In this document: positions 1-8,211 of the stretch, piece after piece
How positions within the stretch are numbered: position 1 is the first letter of the stretch
Layout: the number at the start of each line of letters is the position of its first letter
Source of the DNA: an uncultured Faecalibacterium sp.
GTDB lineage: Bacteria > Bacillota > Clostridia > Oscillospirales > Ruminococcaceae
NCBI GenBank assembly: GCA_902463905.1
Contig: CABQHF010000003.1
Span: 1-27,228 of the forward strand
DNA length: 27,228 nt
Direction: 5' to 3'
Notes under the pieces: generated by a model
What the model saw: only the letters and a program-made list of their open reading frames with translations
Database searches by the model: none
Told to the model about the DNA's origin: nothing
Program-made: the position numbers and the translations under genes

Positions 1-462
1 GACCGTCTGGCTACCCTGCTGGACGACATGCACGAGACCATGATCGCCGCCGACGGCGTGGGGCTGGCCGGCCCGCAGGTGGGTATGCTGCGCCGCCTGT
101 TCGTGGTGTGGGACACCACCGATGCCCCGGAGGAGATCCCGGAAGATTACGAGTACAAGTTCATCGACTTTGTCAACCCGGAGATCCTGGCTGTGTCTGA
201 GGAAGAAGAGACCGCCTACGAGGGCTGCCTGTCCTTCCCCGGCCACAACGGTGCAGTGACACGCCCCGTTGCCGTCAAGGTGCGCGCACAGGATCGCCAC
301 GGCAACTGGTTCGAGCTGGAAGCCGAGGACCTGCTGGCCCGCTGCATCCAGCATGAGAACGACCATCTGGACGGCATCACCATCATGCAGTCCAGCGAGT
401 ACTTCTACGAGGATACCGAGGAAGGCAAGAAGGCAGCCCGCGAAGCGAAAGGAAACAAGTAA
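1..462 (+). CDS. def: Peptide deformylase, 5' end missing
   Basis: Removes the N-formyl group from nascent proteins in the cytosol using a metal ion. The reading frame is open from base 1, nine codons before the first ATG at 28, so the gene starts outside the window and the N-terminus is cut. All three family motifs are visible: GLAGPQVG (the GxGxAAxQ motif, here with Gly-Pro in place of Ala-Ala), EGCLS with the metal-binding Cys, and QHENDH (HExxH type) with the two metal-binding His and the catalytic Glu. The stop overlaps the fmt start by one base (TAATG), so the two formyl-methionine genes are translationally coupled, as in many bacteria. I am sure of the family; only the start is unknown. 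Confidence 0.96.
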   Translation, partial: DRLATLLDDMHETMIAADGVGLAGPQVGMLRRLFVVWDTTDAPEEIPEDYEYKFIDFVNPEILAVSEEEETAYEGCLSFPGHNGAVTRPVAVKVRAQDRHGNWFELEAEDLLARCIQHENDHLDGITIMQSSEYFYEDTEEGKKAAREAKGNK

Positions 463-1382
463 TGCGCATTCTGTTTATGGGCACCCCGGACATTGCCGCC
501 GCGTGCCTCAAGGCTCTGTATGAAGCAGGGCACGACATCTGCGCGGTGTACACCCGGCGCGACAAGCCGGTGGGCCGCAAACAGGTGCTTACCGCTCCGC
601 CGGTCAAGGAAGTGGCACTGGAGCACGGCACCCCGGTATTCCAGCCCCGAACCCTGCGGGATGGCAGCGAGGATGCCAACATCCGTGCCCTTGCCCCGGA
701 ACTGATCGTGGTGGTGGCTTACGGCTGCATCCTGCCCAAGTCGGTGCTGGAACTGCCGAAGTACGGCTGCATCAACCTGCACGTCTCGCTGCTGCCGAAG
801 TACCGCGGCAGTGCTCCAGTGCAGTGGTCGGTGCTGAACGGTGATGTCGAGACCGGCGTGTCCATCATGCAGATGGACGAAGGTCTGGACACCGGCGACG
901 TGCTGTGCTGCGAGAAGATCGCCATCGGCCCGGAGGAGACCAGCGGCGAGCTGTTCGACCGGGTGACGGCCGTGGGTGCCCGCGTGCTGTGCGAGGTGGT
1001 TCCGGCCATTGCTGCCGGGGCCCTGACGCCGCAGCCCCAGGACCATGCAAACGCTACGCTGGCCCCGATGCTGAACAAGGAAATGGCGGAGTTCCGCCTG
1101 ACCGAATCCGCCGCCCACATCCACAACTGGGTGCGCGGCATGAACCCCTGGCCCTGCGCCTGGTTCGTGACCTCCGGCGGCAAAAAGGTCAAGGTGGTGG
1201 AGTGCCGTGCGGTCGCCTCTCAGGGGGAAGCCCCGGGCACCGTGCTGGCAACAAAGCCCCTCACCGTGGCCTGTGCTGACGGCGGCATCCAGCTGCTGCA
1301 GGTGGTGCCGGAAGGCAAAAAGCTCATGGATGGCACCTCCTTTGCGGCCGGTCTGCGCCTGAAAACGGGGGACGTCCTCTGA
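462..1382 (+). CDS. fmt: Methionyl-tRNA formyltransferase
   Basis: Transfers a formyl group from 10-formyl-tetrahydrofolate to initiator Met-tRNA in the cytosol. The 306-residue length is normal. The N-terminal hydrolase fold starts MRILFMGTPD, the catalytic Asn and His are in NLHVSLLPKYRG (about N105 and H107), and the catalytic Asp is about D143 in GLDTGD. The C-terminal third is the OB-like tRNA-binding domain. The ATG overlaps the def stop by one base and the stop overlaps the rsmB ATG by one base (TGATG). In many Clostridia and Bacilli other genes such as priA or a zinc peptidase lie near here; in this window fmt runs straight into rsmB. Confidence 0.97.
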   Translation: MRILFMGTPDIAAACLKALYEAGHDICAVYTRRDKPVGRKQVLTAPPVKEVALEHGTPVFQPRTLRDGSEDANIRALAPELIVVVAYGCILPKSVLELPKYGCINLHVSLLPKYRGSAPVQWSVLNGDVETGVSIMQMDEGLDTGDVLCCEKIAIGPEETSGELFDRVTAVGARVLCEVVPAIAAGALTPQPQDHANATLAPMLNKEMAEFRLTESAAHIHNWVRGMNPWPCAWFVTSGGKKVKVVECRAVASQGEAPGTVLATKPLTVACADGGIQLLQVVPEGKKLMDGTSFAAGLRLKTGDVL

Positions 1383-2704
1383 TGGCGGCCAATCCGCGGG
1401 CGGCGGCGGTCGCCGCGCTGGTGCGGCAGGAGCAGGACGGCTTTTCCAACCTGATCCTGGACGCCGAACTCAAGCGCCAGAAGCTGGAAGGCCGCGACAA
1501 GGCCTTTGCCAGTGCCATTTTTTACACAGTGCTGGAACACCGGGGCACACTGGACTATATTCTGGAACAGTTTCTGCCCAAGGGTCTGGCAAAGCTGGAT
1601 GCCCCGGTGCGCGAGATCTTGCGTGCTGCGCTGGCACAGGCCCGCTATATGCAGGTGCCGGTATCGGCTGCCGTCAATGAGGCGGTCAAGCTGACCCGGA
1701 GCTTCAAGAAATCCAGTGCATCCGGGCTGGTCAACGCTGTGCTGCGCCGCGCCTGTACCTATGATCTGGACACGGCAGTGTTCAGGGATGACATAGAGCG
1801 CCTGATGGTGCTGGGCTCGGCCGGGCGGGATGTGGCAGCATTCCTGCACAAAAACTACCCGGACGAAGCACTGGACATCCTCACTTATAAGTCAGACGGT
1901 GGCCTGACCAGCCTGCGGGCAAACTCGCTCAAGGCAGATGCCGCTGCGCTGTGCGAAAAGCTCACCGCCCTCGGCGTGCGGGAGGTGCGGCAGGGCGTAG
2001 TGCCCGGCAGCGTGCTGGCACGGTTCGAGGGCAGCCCCGCCGATCAGGATCTGTTCCGGCAGGGATATTATCATGTGGAAGGGCAGGCCAGCCAGCTGGC
2101 AGCCCTCTGTGTGGAAGCAAAACCCGGCGAGACCGTGCTGGATCTGTGTGCCGCCCCCGGCGGCAAGACCCTGCTGCTGGCCGAAGAGATGCAGAACACC
2201 GGTGCGCTGTACAGCTGTGATGCGGCCGAGAACCGCGTGCAGCTCATCCGCACCGCCGTGGAACGCATGGGCTTTACCAACGTGAAAACACTTTGCAACG
2301 ATGCAACGCAGGCAAACCCCGCTTTGCCGCAGGCCGACCGCATTCTGGCGGATGTGCCCTGCAGCGGCCTGGGCATCCTGGCAAAAAAGCCGGATCTGCG
2401 CTATAAAAAGCTGGACCCGGCCCGGCAGGCTGAATTATTGGCCACTCAGGCGGCCATTCTGGATACAGCGGCCCTGCTGCTCAAGGCCGGCGGACGGCTG
2501 GTCTACTCCACCTGCACCATTGAGCCGGAAGAAAACCAGCTGCAGATCCGGGCATTCCTGCAGCGGCACCCGGAGTTCTGCGTGGCAGAGCCTGCCGTGG
2601 CCTTCCCGGCAGGCATGACGGTAACCGAATATGGGGCGCTCTCGGTGCCCACCCGCACCGGCATGGACGGCTTTTTCCTCTGTGCGCTGCAAAAAACGCG
2701 CTGA
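1382..2704 (+). CDS. rsmB: 16S rRNA (cytosine-967-C5)-methyltransferase
   Basis: Methylates C967 (E. coli numbering) of 16S rRNA with S-adenosylmethionine. The 440 residues show an N-terminal NusB-like RNA-binding domain (about 5-140) and a C-terminal Rossmann methyltransferase. The SAM-binding motif is DLCAAPGGKT (254-263). The two cysteines of the m5C mechanism are C327 in DVPCSGLG (motif IV) and C378 in YSTCTIEPEEN (motif VI). It is coupled to fmt by a one-base overlap. A 51-base gap separates it from rlmN, with no convincing promoter or terminator in the gap, so the run probably continues as one transcript. Confidence 0.95.
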   Translation: MAANPRAAAVAALVRQEQDGFSNLILDAELKRQKLEGRDKAFASAIFYTVLEHRGTLDYILEQFLPKGLAKLDAPVREILRAALAQARYMQVPVSAAVNEAVKLTRSFKKSSASGLVNAVLRRACTYDLDTAVFRDDIERLMVLGSAGRDVAAFLHKNYPDEALDILTYKSDGGLTSLRANSLKADAAALCEKLTALGVREVRQGVVPGSVLARFEGSPADQDLFRQGYYHVEGQASQLAALCVEAKPGETVLDLCAAPGGKTLLLAEEMQNTGALYSCDAAENRVQLIRTAVERMGFTNVKTLCNDATQANPALPQADRILADVPCSGLGILAKKPDLRYKKLDPARQAELLATQAAILDTAALLLKAGGRLVYSTCTIEPEENQLQIRAFLQRHPEFCVAEPAVAFPAGMTVTEYGALSVPTRTGMDGFFLCALQKTR

Positions 2705-2755
2705 GAGGTGCAATGCCGCCGTGTACTGGTTCGTATTGATCAATAGGAGAACACA

Positions 2756-3796
2756 ATGGAACAAAAACGCTGTATTTCTTCGCTGACGCTGGCGGAGCTT
2801 TCCGCTGAGCTCAAGGCGCTGGGGCAGCCGGGCTTCCGGGCCAAGCAGATCTTCCACTGGGTGCACCAGAAGCTGGTCACCGAGTTTTCGGCCATGACCG
2901 ACCAGCCCAAGATCCTGCTGGCCAAGCTGGAAGAAACCTTCTACATCGCTGCCCCGCAGATCGAGCGCCGTCAGGAAGCAAAGGATGGCACCGTGAAGTA
3001 TCTGCTGCGCATGGCTGACGGCAACTGCATCGAGACGGTGGTCATGCGCTATCACTACGGCAACACGGTGTGCGTGTCCACCCAGGTGGGCTGCCGCATG
3101 GGCTGCCGCTTCTGCGCTTCCACTCAGGCCGGCCGTGTGCGCAACCTGGAGGCGGGCGAGATCTGTTCCGAGATCTACACTGCCCAGAAGGATATCGGAG
3201 AGCGCATTTCCCACATCGTGCTCATGGGCATCGGTGAGCCGCTGGATAATTTCGACGAAGTGATGCGTTTTCTGGAAAACATCACCTCGCCGGAGGGCGT
3301 CAATATCGGGATGCGCAACATCAGCCTGTCCACCTGCGGCCTTGTGCCCAAGATCGACAAGCTCGCGGAGAAGAAACTGCAGCTCACCCTGTCGGTTTCG
3401 CTGCACGCACCCAACAACGAGATCCGCAGCAGCATGATGCCGGTGAACGACGCCTACCCGGTGGAGCAGCTGATCCAGACGGTGCGCCGCTATCAGGGCA
3501 CCACCGGCCGCCGGGTCAGCTTTGAATATTCTATGGTGCGCGGCGTCAACGATTCCGACGCCTGCGCAAAGCAGCTGGCGGATCTGATCCGCGGCATGGG
3601 CGCACACGTCAACCTGATCCCCATCAACCCGGTGGACGGCAGCCCCTATTCCGCCACCGATGCGGCCAATGTGCGCCGCTTCCAGCAAAAGCTGGAAAGT
3701 CTGGGCGTCAACGCCACAGTGCGCCGCCGCCTGGGCAGTGAGATCAGCGCCGCCTGCGGCCAGCTGCGCCGTGACGAAATGAACGGGAAGGCATAA
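2756..3796 (+). CDS. rlmN: Dual-specificity 23S rRNA/tRNA adenine-C2 methyltransferase
   Basis: Radical-SAM enzyme that methylates C2 of A2503 in 23S rRNA and A37 in some tRNAs. The [4Fe-4S] motif CxxxCxxC is at C113, C117 and C120, and GIGEPLDN is the SAM-binding GGE-type element. The resolving cysteine of the methyl-transfer mechanism is C334 in AACGQLR near the C-terminus. The 346-residue length is normal. The start is set by the AGGAGA ribosome-binding site about 7 bases upstream. It is followed 16 bases later by the Stp phosphatase, the same order as in Bacillus. Confidence 0.97.
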   Translation: MEQKRCISSLTLAELSAELKALGQPGFRAKQIFHWVHQKLVTEFSAMTDQPKILLAKLEETFYIAAPQIERRQEAKDGTVKYLLRMADGNCIETVVMRYHYGNTVCVSTQVGCRMGCRFCASTQAGRVRNLEAGEICSEIYTAQKDIGERISHIVLMGIGEPLDNFDEVMRFLENITSPEGVNIGMRNISLSTCGLVPKIDKLAEKKLQLTLSVSLHAPNNEIRSSMMPVNDAYPVEQLIQTVRRYQGTTGRRVSFEYSMVRGVNDSDACAKQLADLIRGMGAHVNLIPINPVDGSPYSATDAANVRRFQQKLESLGVNATVRRRLGSEISAACGQLRRDEMNGKA

Positions 3797-3812
3797 ACAG
3801 AGGGAGAAGCCT

Positions 3813-4562
3813 ATGAAACTTGCAGGAAAAACGGACGTCGGGCTTGTCCGCCAGGACAATCAGGACGATTACCGTGCCGGGCAGCTGCCCGGAGATGCAG
3901 CCTGGGCACTGGTGTGTGACGGCATGGGCGGCGCACGCGGCGGCAGGGAAGCATCCCAGAGCGCGTGCGATGTGATCGAGCGCTGCTTTCAGGAGCACTA
4001 CAACAAGTGCCTGCCCGGAGAGGAAGAGCTTTTTCTCAAAAAGACACTGGTCAGCGCCAACCGCTTCGTGTTCCAGAAATCCATCCGGGAGGAATCCCTG
4101 GCCGGGATGGGCACCACGGCGGTGTGCGCACTGGTGCGCTCCGGCAGAGCCTACCTGTGCCATGCAGGCGATTCCCGGGCCTATCTGTTCCGGGATGGCA
4201 GTCTGACACAGCTCACCCATGACCACTCCTATGTACAGGAGCTGGTGGACTGCGGCACCATCACCGTGGAAGAGGCCGAGCATCACCCCCAGAAGAACAT
4301 CATCACCCGCGCCCTTGGCGTGGATTACCGGCTGGACCCGGAGTTCACCAGCATTGCCGTGCATCCGGGCGACATCCTGCTGCTGTGCTCGGACGGCCTG
4401 ACCAATACTGTGCCCCGGCCTCAGCTGGAACAGCTGTTGCGCACGGGCAGCTTCTATGATCTGCCGGATCTTCTGATCAGAACCGCCAACGGGAACGGCG
4501 GCAAGGACAATATCACGGCCTTGCTGCTGGGTGTGGAACCGCTGGAGGTGCACCATGGATAA
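3813..4562 (+). CDS. stp: PP2C-family Ser/Thr protein phosphatase (Stp/PrpC)
   Basis: Metal-dependent phosphatase that reverses phosphorylation by the adjacent PrkC kinase. The 249 residues carry the PPM/PP2C motifs in order: QDNQDDY near the N-terminus, VCDGMGG, GMGTT, HAGDSRAYL, LTHDHS, LLCSDGLT and GGKDNITALL. The aspartates of DGMGG, SDG and KDN are the metal ligands in the family. The start follows an AGGGAG site. The 3' end overlaps prkC by eight bases, so kinase and phosphatase are made together. No membrane segment is seen, so it is cytosolic. Confidence 0.96.
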   Translation: MKLAGKTDVGLVRQDNQDDYRAGQLPGDAAWALVCDGMGGARGGREASQSACDVIERCFQEHYNKCLPGEEELFLKKTLVSANRFVFQKSIREESLAGMGTTAVCALVRSGRAYLCHAGDSRAYLFRDGSLTQLTHDHSYVQELVDCGTITVEEAEHHPQKNIITRALGVDYRLDPEFTSIAVHPGDILLLCSDGLTNTVPRPQLEQLLRTGSFYDLPDLLIRTANGNGGKDNITALLLGVEPLEVHHG

Positions 4563-6450
4563 TCTGATTGGCAAAAAACTGGACGGCCTGTATGAGGTGA
4601 AAGAACTCATCGGTTCCGGCGGCATGGCCAATGTGTACAAGGCGGTCATGCTGGGGCACAACGGCCCGGTGCCGGCCGGCACGGTGGTGGCTGTCAAGGT
4701 GCTCCGGCAGGAGTACACCCACGACCCGGAACTGGTGCGCCGGTTCAAGAATGAGTCCAAGGCCATCTCGCTGCTCAACCACCCCAACATCGTCAAGGTG
4801 TACGATGTCTCGGTCAACGACCAGCTGCAGTATATCGTGATGGAATATGTGGATGGCATGACCCTGCGGGAATACCTCAACGAACGCGGAGGCAAACTCA
4901 CCAGCCGGGAGACTGTGCACTTCATCTCACAGATCCTCAAGGCGCTGGAGCACGCCCATGCCAACGGCGTGGTGCACCGGGACATCAAGCCCCAGAACAT
5001 CATGCTGCTGGACAACGGCCAGCTGCGCATGATGGATTTTGGCATCGCACGCATCTCCCGTGCCGAGAATCAGTTGCTCAGCGGCAAGACCATGGGCAGC
5101 GTACACTATATCAGCCCGGAGCAGGCCAAAGGCGACGAGACCGACTGCACCAGCGACATCTATTCTGTGGGTGTCATGATGTACGAGATGCTCTCCGGCC
5201 ATCTGCCGTTCGATGCGGATGATGCCGTGGAGGTCGCCATCAAGCAGATCTCGGATCAGCCCAAGCCCCTGCATGAGATCGCGCCGCAGGTGCCCGCCGC
5301 GTTGGTGGAGATCACCGAAAAGGCCATGGCAAAGCTGCCCCAGAACCGCTATGCCTCGGCCCGCGAGATGCTGGACGCGCTGGACACCTATGTGCAGAAC
5401 CCGTCCGTTATGTTCGAGTATCAATATATCACTGAAGATGCACCCGAAAAGGTGGTGAAACGTACGATGAATCAGAACAAAGCAGCCCGTCAGAACACGC
5501 AGCATCAGAGCGAGTCCGCTCCCCGCAGCAAAAAGGCAAAGCGCAAGCGCCGGTCGGCCTTTCTGCCGGTGTTGTTCGGCATCACGATCGCTTTTGCACT
5601 GGCCTGCCTTGCCCTGTGCTGGCTGATCCTGAACGACTCCTCCAACCTGATGAACAACAAGGCCGATGTCACCCTGAACGATTACATCGGCATGACCCAG
5701 GAGGAAGCTCAGGCCACCGAGCAGGTGGCTTCCGGCCAGATCAGTGTGACCTGGGAGCAGGAGTACAACAGCAACTATGCTGCCGGCTATATCTACAAAC
5801 AGTCGCCGGTATCCGGCCGCACCGTGCGCGAGGGCCAGGGCGTGACCCTGACCGTCAGCCTGGGCACCCAGTATGTCACCGTGCCGGATCTGACCAACTA
5901 TGTGCAGTCCGACGCGGAACAGCAGCTCAAGAACCTGGGTGTCTCCGTTCTGGTGACCCAGGCTGTGGACACCTCGGTGGCTTCCGGTGCTGTGATCCGC
6001 ACGGACCCGGCCGCCGGCACCCAGGTGGAAGCCGGTTCTACCGTGGTGGTCTATGTCAGCCGCCCGCAGGTGGCTACCACCACCAAGGTGCCTTCGCTGT
6101 CCGGCATGAGCGTGGATGATGCCCGCACCCTGCTGGTGCAGAACCATCTGGGTCTGGGCAGCCAGACCGAGCAGTACAGTTCCCAGCCTGCAGGCACCGT
6201 TATCGGGCAGGACCCGGCTGCCGGCTCCACTGCCAAGCTGAACAGCCGCGTCAACATCACCGTAAGCGCCGGGCCGGAGCCTGAACCGAAACCCGAAGCA
6301 CCCAGCGAGAGCGGCAGCGACTGGTGGGGCAATCTGTGGGGCGGCGGCTCCTCTTCCAGTTCCTCCAGCGCAGAGACGGAAGAACCTGCAGCCAGCAGCA
6401 GTGAGGGTGGTTCTGCCCTTACCGACTGGTGGACTTCGCTTCTGGGCTGA
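4555..6450 (+). CDS. prkC: PASTA-domain Ser/Thr protein kinase (PrkC/Stk)
   Basis: Membrane kinase that senses peptidoglycan fragments and controls cell-wall growth, division and, in Bacillus, spore germination. The ATG at 4555 was chosen over a frame-open codon at 4531 because GGAGGTG lies just before it. Of 631 residues, 1-280 are a Hanks kinase: G-loop at IGSGGMA, K48, E67, HRDIKPQN (D143), DFG 161-163, then activation-loop Thr/Ser and SPEQ. A basic juxtamembrane stretch (325-333) precedes one transmembrane helix (335-359). Three PASTA repeats follow (about 370-436, 438-503, 508-572). The last 58 residues are an unusual Pro/Ser-rich tail with two WW pairs (SDWWGNLWGGG and LTDWWTSLLG) outside any PASTA unit. 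Confidence 0.96.
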   Translation: MDNLIGKKLDGLYEVKELIGSGGMANVYKAVMLGHNGPVPAGTVVAVKVLRQEYTHDPELVRRFKNESKAISLLNHPNIVKVYDVSVNDQLQYIVMEYVDGMTLREYLNERGGKLTSRETVHFISQILKALEHAHANGVVHRDIKPQNIMLLDNGQLRMMDFGIARISRAENQLLSGKTMGSVHYISPEQAKGDETDCTSDIYSVGVMMYEMLSGHLPFDADDAVEVAIKQISDQPKPLHEIAPQVPAALVEITEKAMAKLPQNRYASAREMLDALDTYVQNPSVMFEYQYITEDAPEKVVKRTMNQNKAARQNTQHQSESAPRSKKAKRKRRSAFLPVLFGITIAFALACLALCWLILNDSSNLMNNKADVTLNDYIGMTQEEAQATEQVASGQISVTWEQEYNSNYAAGYIYKQSPVSGRTVREGQGVTLTVSLGTQYVTVPDLTNYVQSDAEQQLKNLGVSVLVTQAVDTSVASGAVIRTDPAAGTQVEAGSTVVVYVSRPQVATTTKVPSLSGMSVDDARTLLVQNHLGLGSQTEQYSSQPAGTVIGQDPAAGSTAKLNSRVNITVSAGPEPEPKPEAPSESGSDWWGNLWGGGSSSSSSSAETEEPAASSSEGGSALTDWWTSLLG

Positions 6451-6461
6451 CGGAGGCGTGC

Positions 6462-7340
6462 ATGAACGGTTATATCGTAAAGGGCATTGGCGGATTCTAT
6501 TACGTCAAAACGCCGGACGGCATCGTGGAATGCAAGCCCCGCGGCATTTTCCGCAAACAGAAGATCACCCCGGTGGCCGGGGATGAAGTTACGCTGGAGA
6601 CCGAGAACGGTGCATCCGTCATTGCGCAGATCGCCCCGCGCAGGAACGTGTTCGTGCGGCCGCCGGTGGCAAACCTGGATGTGCTGTTTCTGGTGGCCAG
6701 CACCACCCAGCCTACTCCCAGTACCCTGGTGCTGGATAAGCTCTCCGCCATCGCGGTGGACAAAGGCGTGCAGCCGGTGATCGTGTGCACCAAGGGCGAC
6801 CTTGCCGAGGCAGAGTTCCTGCGCAGCGCCTATGAAAAATCCACCCTGCCGTTCATCCGCATTGATTATGAGAGCGGGGCAGGGCTGGACGACGTAAAGC
6901 AGTGGATTGGCGGTCGGCTGTGTGCCTTCTGCGGAAACTCCGGCGTGGGCAAATCCACCCTGCTCAATGCACTGCTGCCGGATGCGGCGCGGGAAACCAG
7001 TTCCATCAGCCAAAAGCTGGGCCGCGGCCGCCACACCACCCGTGAGGTGACCATCTTTGAGGCCTTTGGAGGCCGCATCGCCGACACGCCGGGCTTTGCC
7101 AGCCTGGAAGCGAACCGGGCGGGTTTTATCCCCAAGGAAAACTTGGAACACGCGTTCCCGGAGTTCGGCCCCTATCTGGGGCAGTGCCAGTTCACCGGCT
7201 GCTCCCACCGGGCCGAAAAAGGCTGCGCCGTGCGGGCCGCTCTGGCAGAGGGCAAACTCTCCCGGACCCGGTACGACAGCTACTGTGCCATGTACGATGA
7301 GGTCAAGGACGTCAAGGACTGGCAGCGCCCCAAATTTTAA
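6462..7340 (+). CDS. rsgA: Ribosome small-subunit-dependent GTPase A
   Basis: Circularly permuted GTPase that checks late 30S subunit maturation. The ATG at 6462 follows GGAGG by five bases; an in-frame extension to 6429 would overlap prkC and has no ribosome site. In 292 residues: N-terminal OB fold (1-65), G4-type TKGD (110-113), G1 GNSGVGKS (158-165), G3 DTPG (208-211), and a C-terminal zinc site C242, C247, H249, C255. The permuted G4-G1-G3 order is the family signature. G4 has Thr in place of the usual Asn, a common variant. It lies 11 bases after prkC in the conserved stp-prkC-rsgA order. Confidence 0.96.
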   Translation: MNGYIVKGIGGFYYVKTPDGIVECKPRGIFRKQKITPVAGDEVTLETENGASVIAQIAPRRNVFVRPPVANLDVLFLVASTTQPTPSTLVLDKLSAIAVDKGVQPVIVCTKGDLAEAEFLRSAYEKSTLPFIRIDYESGAGLDDVKQWIGGRLCAFCGNSGVGKSTLLNALLPDAARETSSISQKLGRGRHTTREVTIFEAFGGRIADTPGFASLEANRAGFIPKENLEHAFPEFGPYLGQCQFTGCSHRAEKGCAVRAALAEGKLSRTRYDSYCAMYDEVKDVKDWQRPKF

Positions 7341-7358
7341 AAGCAAGGAAGGTTCATT

Positions 7359-7994
7359 ATGGCACGATGTGTGATCCTTTCGGCCTGCCCGGTCTCTCCG
7401 GCGCTGGCCAGTCTGCTGCGGGAGGATGATTTTATCATCGCCTGTGATGCAGGCTACCGCAACTGTGTGCCTTTGCACTGCAAACCCCATGTGATCGTGG
7501 GCGACTTCGATACCGCTCCCTGCCCGCAGCAGGAGGATGATGAGATCGTTGTTCTGCCCCACGTCAAGGATGATACTGATACGGAATACGCAGCCAGGCT
7601 TGCCGCGCAGAAGGGCTTTGATGAAGTGCTCCTGCTGGGCGGCCTCGGCGGCAAGCGGCTGGAACACACCCTTGCCAACCTGTGCACCGGCCTTGGGCTG
7701 GAAAAGCACGGGGTGCGTGCCACATTGCAGGACGAACGCAGCCGTATCACTTTCGTGATGCCCGGCGAGACCCGCCGCTACCCCAAAGGCGATTTCTTCT
7801 ATTTCTCTGCCTTCCCCATGGAGGGCAGAGCCAGCGGCGTGTACGAGCGCGGCTCCTACTACGAGCTGACCGACGCAGAACTGACTGCAGGCTACCCCCT
7901 TGGCGTCAGCAATGAGTATGCCGAAGGTTCCGACTGTATCACGGTGTCCACCCGCGAAGGGGCACTGGTCATCGTGGAAACGGTGGCGGACTGA
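7359..7994 (+). CDS. thiN: Thiamine pyrophosphokinase
   Basis: Converts thiamine and ATP to thiamine diphosphate. The 211 residues show the family signature: CDAGY (29-33), VGDFDT (47-52) with metal-binding Asp, KDDTDTEYA (70-78), and GGLGGKRLEHTLANL (94-108), matching the usual GGxGGRxDHxxxN element with Glu for Asp. The start follows AAGGAAGG. In Bacillus rpe (ribulose-phosphate 3-epimerase) sits between rsgA and thiN; here the gap is only 18 bases and rpe is absent. thiN is directly followed by spoVM, as in Bacillus. Confidence 0.93.
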   Translation: MARCVILSACPVSPALASLLREDDFIIACDAGYRNCVPLHCKPHVIVGDFDTAPCPQQEDDEIVVLPHVKDDTDTEYAARLAAQKGFDEVLLLGGLGGKRLEHTLANLCTGLGLEKHGVRATLQDERSRITFVMPGETRRYPKGDFFYFSAFPMEGRASGVYERGSYYELTDAELTAGYPLGVSNEYAEGSDCITVSTREGALVIVETVAD

Positions 7995-8013
7995 GCTTTT
8001 TCCGGTGATCCCG

Positions 8014-8042
8014 GAACATTCCGGCTTCAAACTGCTTATAGT
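8014..8042 (+). promoter_or_regulatory. Weak sigma-E-like promoter candidate before spoVM
   Basis: GAACATT (8014-8020) is followed after exactly 14 bases by CTTATAGT (8035-8042). Against the Bacillus sigma-E consensus KMATATT-N14/15-CATACAHT this is 6/7 and about 5/8. Bacillus spoVM has its own sigma-E promoter, which is why I looked here. The match alone is weak. Confidence 0.3.
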
Positions 8043-8071
8043 GTGGTATCAGACGGAAAGGTGGGATCGGG

Positions 8072-8158
8072 ATGCAGGTGATCGTATTCAGAAGTCCCCG
8101 GCTGCTGCGCGGCGTGCTGCGCAGGCTGTTCGGCATCCGGAAGGAAACACAGGAATAG
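8072..8158 (+). CDS. spoVM: Stage V sporulation protein M, 28 residues
   Basis: Small amphipathic peptide that binds the curved forespore membrane and anchors the coat ATPase SpoIVA in the mother cell. The protein starts MQVIVFRSPRLLRGVLRRLF and ends in GIRKETQE. Compared with my memory of the 26-residue Bacillus SpoVM, the initial Met, a basic residue at 7, Pro9, basic residue 10, Leu12, Gly14, Arg17 and Gly21 line up without gaps, and the C-terminus is basic and polar. Pro9 is the residue known to matter for curvature sensing. A ribosome site (AAAGGTGGGA, about 8057-8066) precedes the ATG. Position directly after thiN is the same as in Bacillus, and a terminator follows. The gene is short enough to be missed by automated callers. 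Confidence 0.86.
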   Translation: MQVIVFRSPRLLRGVLRRLFGIRKETQE

Positions 8159-8175
8159 CACAAACCCATGCAAAG

Positions 8176-8208
8176 CTCCCGTCGGGCAGACCCCGGCGGG
8201 AGTTTTTT
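8176..8208 (+). terminator. Intrinsic terminator after spoVM
   Basis: An 11-base-pair stem (CTCCCGTCGGG 8176-8186 with CCCGGCGGGAG 8192-8202, one G-T wobble) closes a five-base loop and is followed by six T. It ends the def-to-spoVM run and isolates the next gene, which has its own promoter. Confidence 0.93.
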
Positions 8209-8211
8209 GCT

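Noticed and set aside
2435..3859. Long minus-strand open frame (474 codons) opposite rlmN
   Set aside because: It lies opposite rlmN with all its motifs, has His/Gln/Ala-rich composition typical of antisense frames in GC-rich genes, and no ribosome site or family motif.
6051..8030. Minus-strand open frame of 659 codons opposite prkC, rsgA and thiN
   Set aside because: It spans three well-supported genes in the other strand and shows no recognisable domain; a by-product of high GC at third positions.
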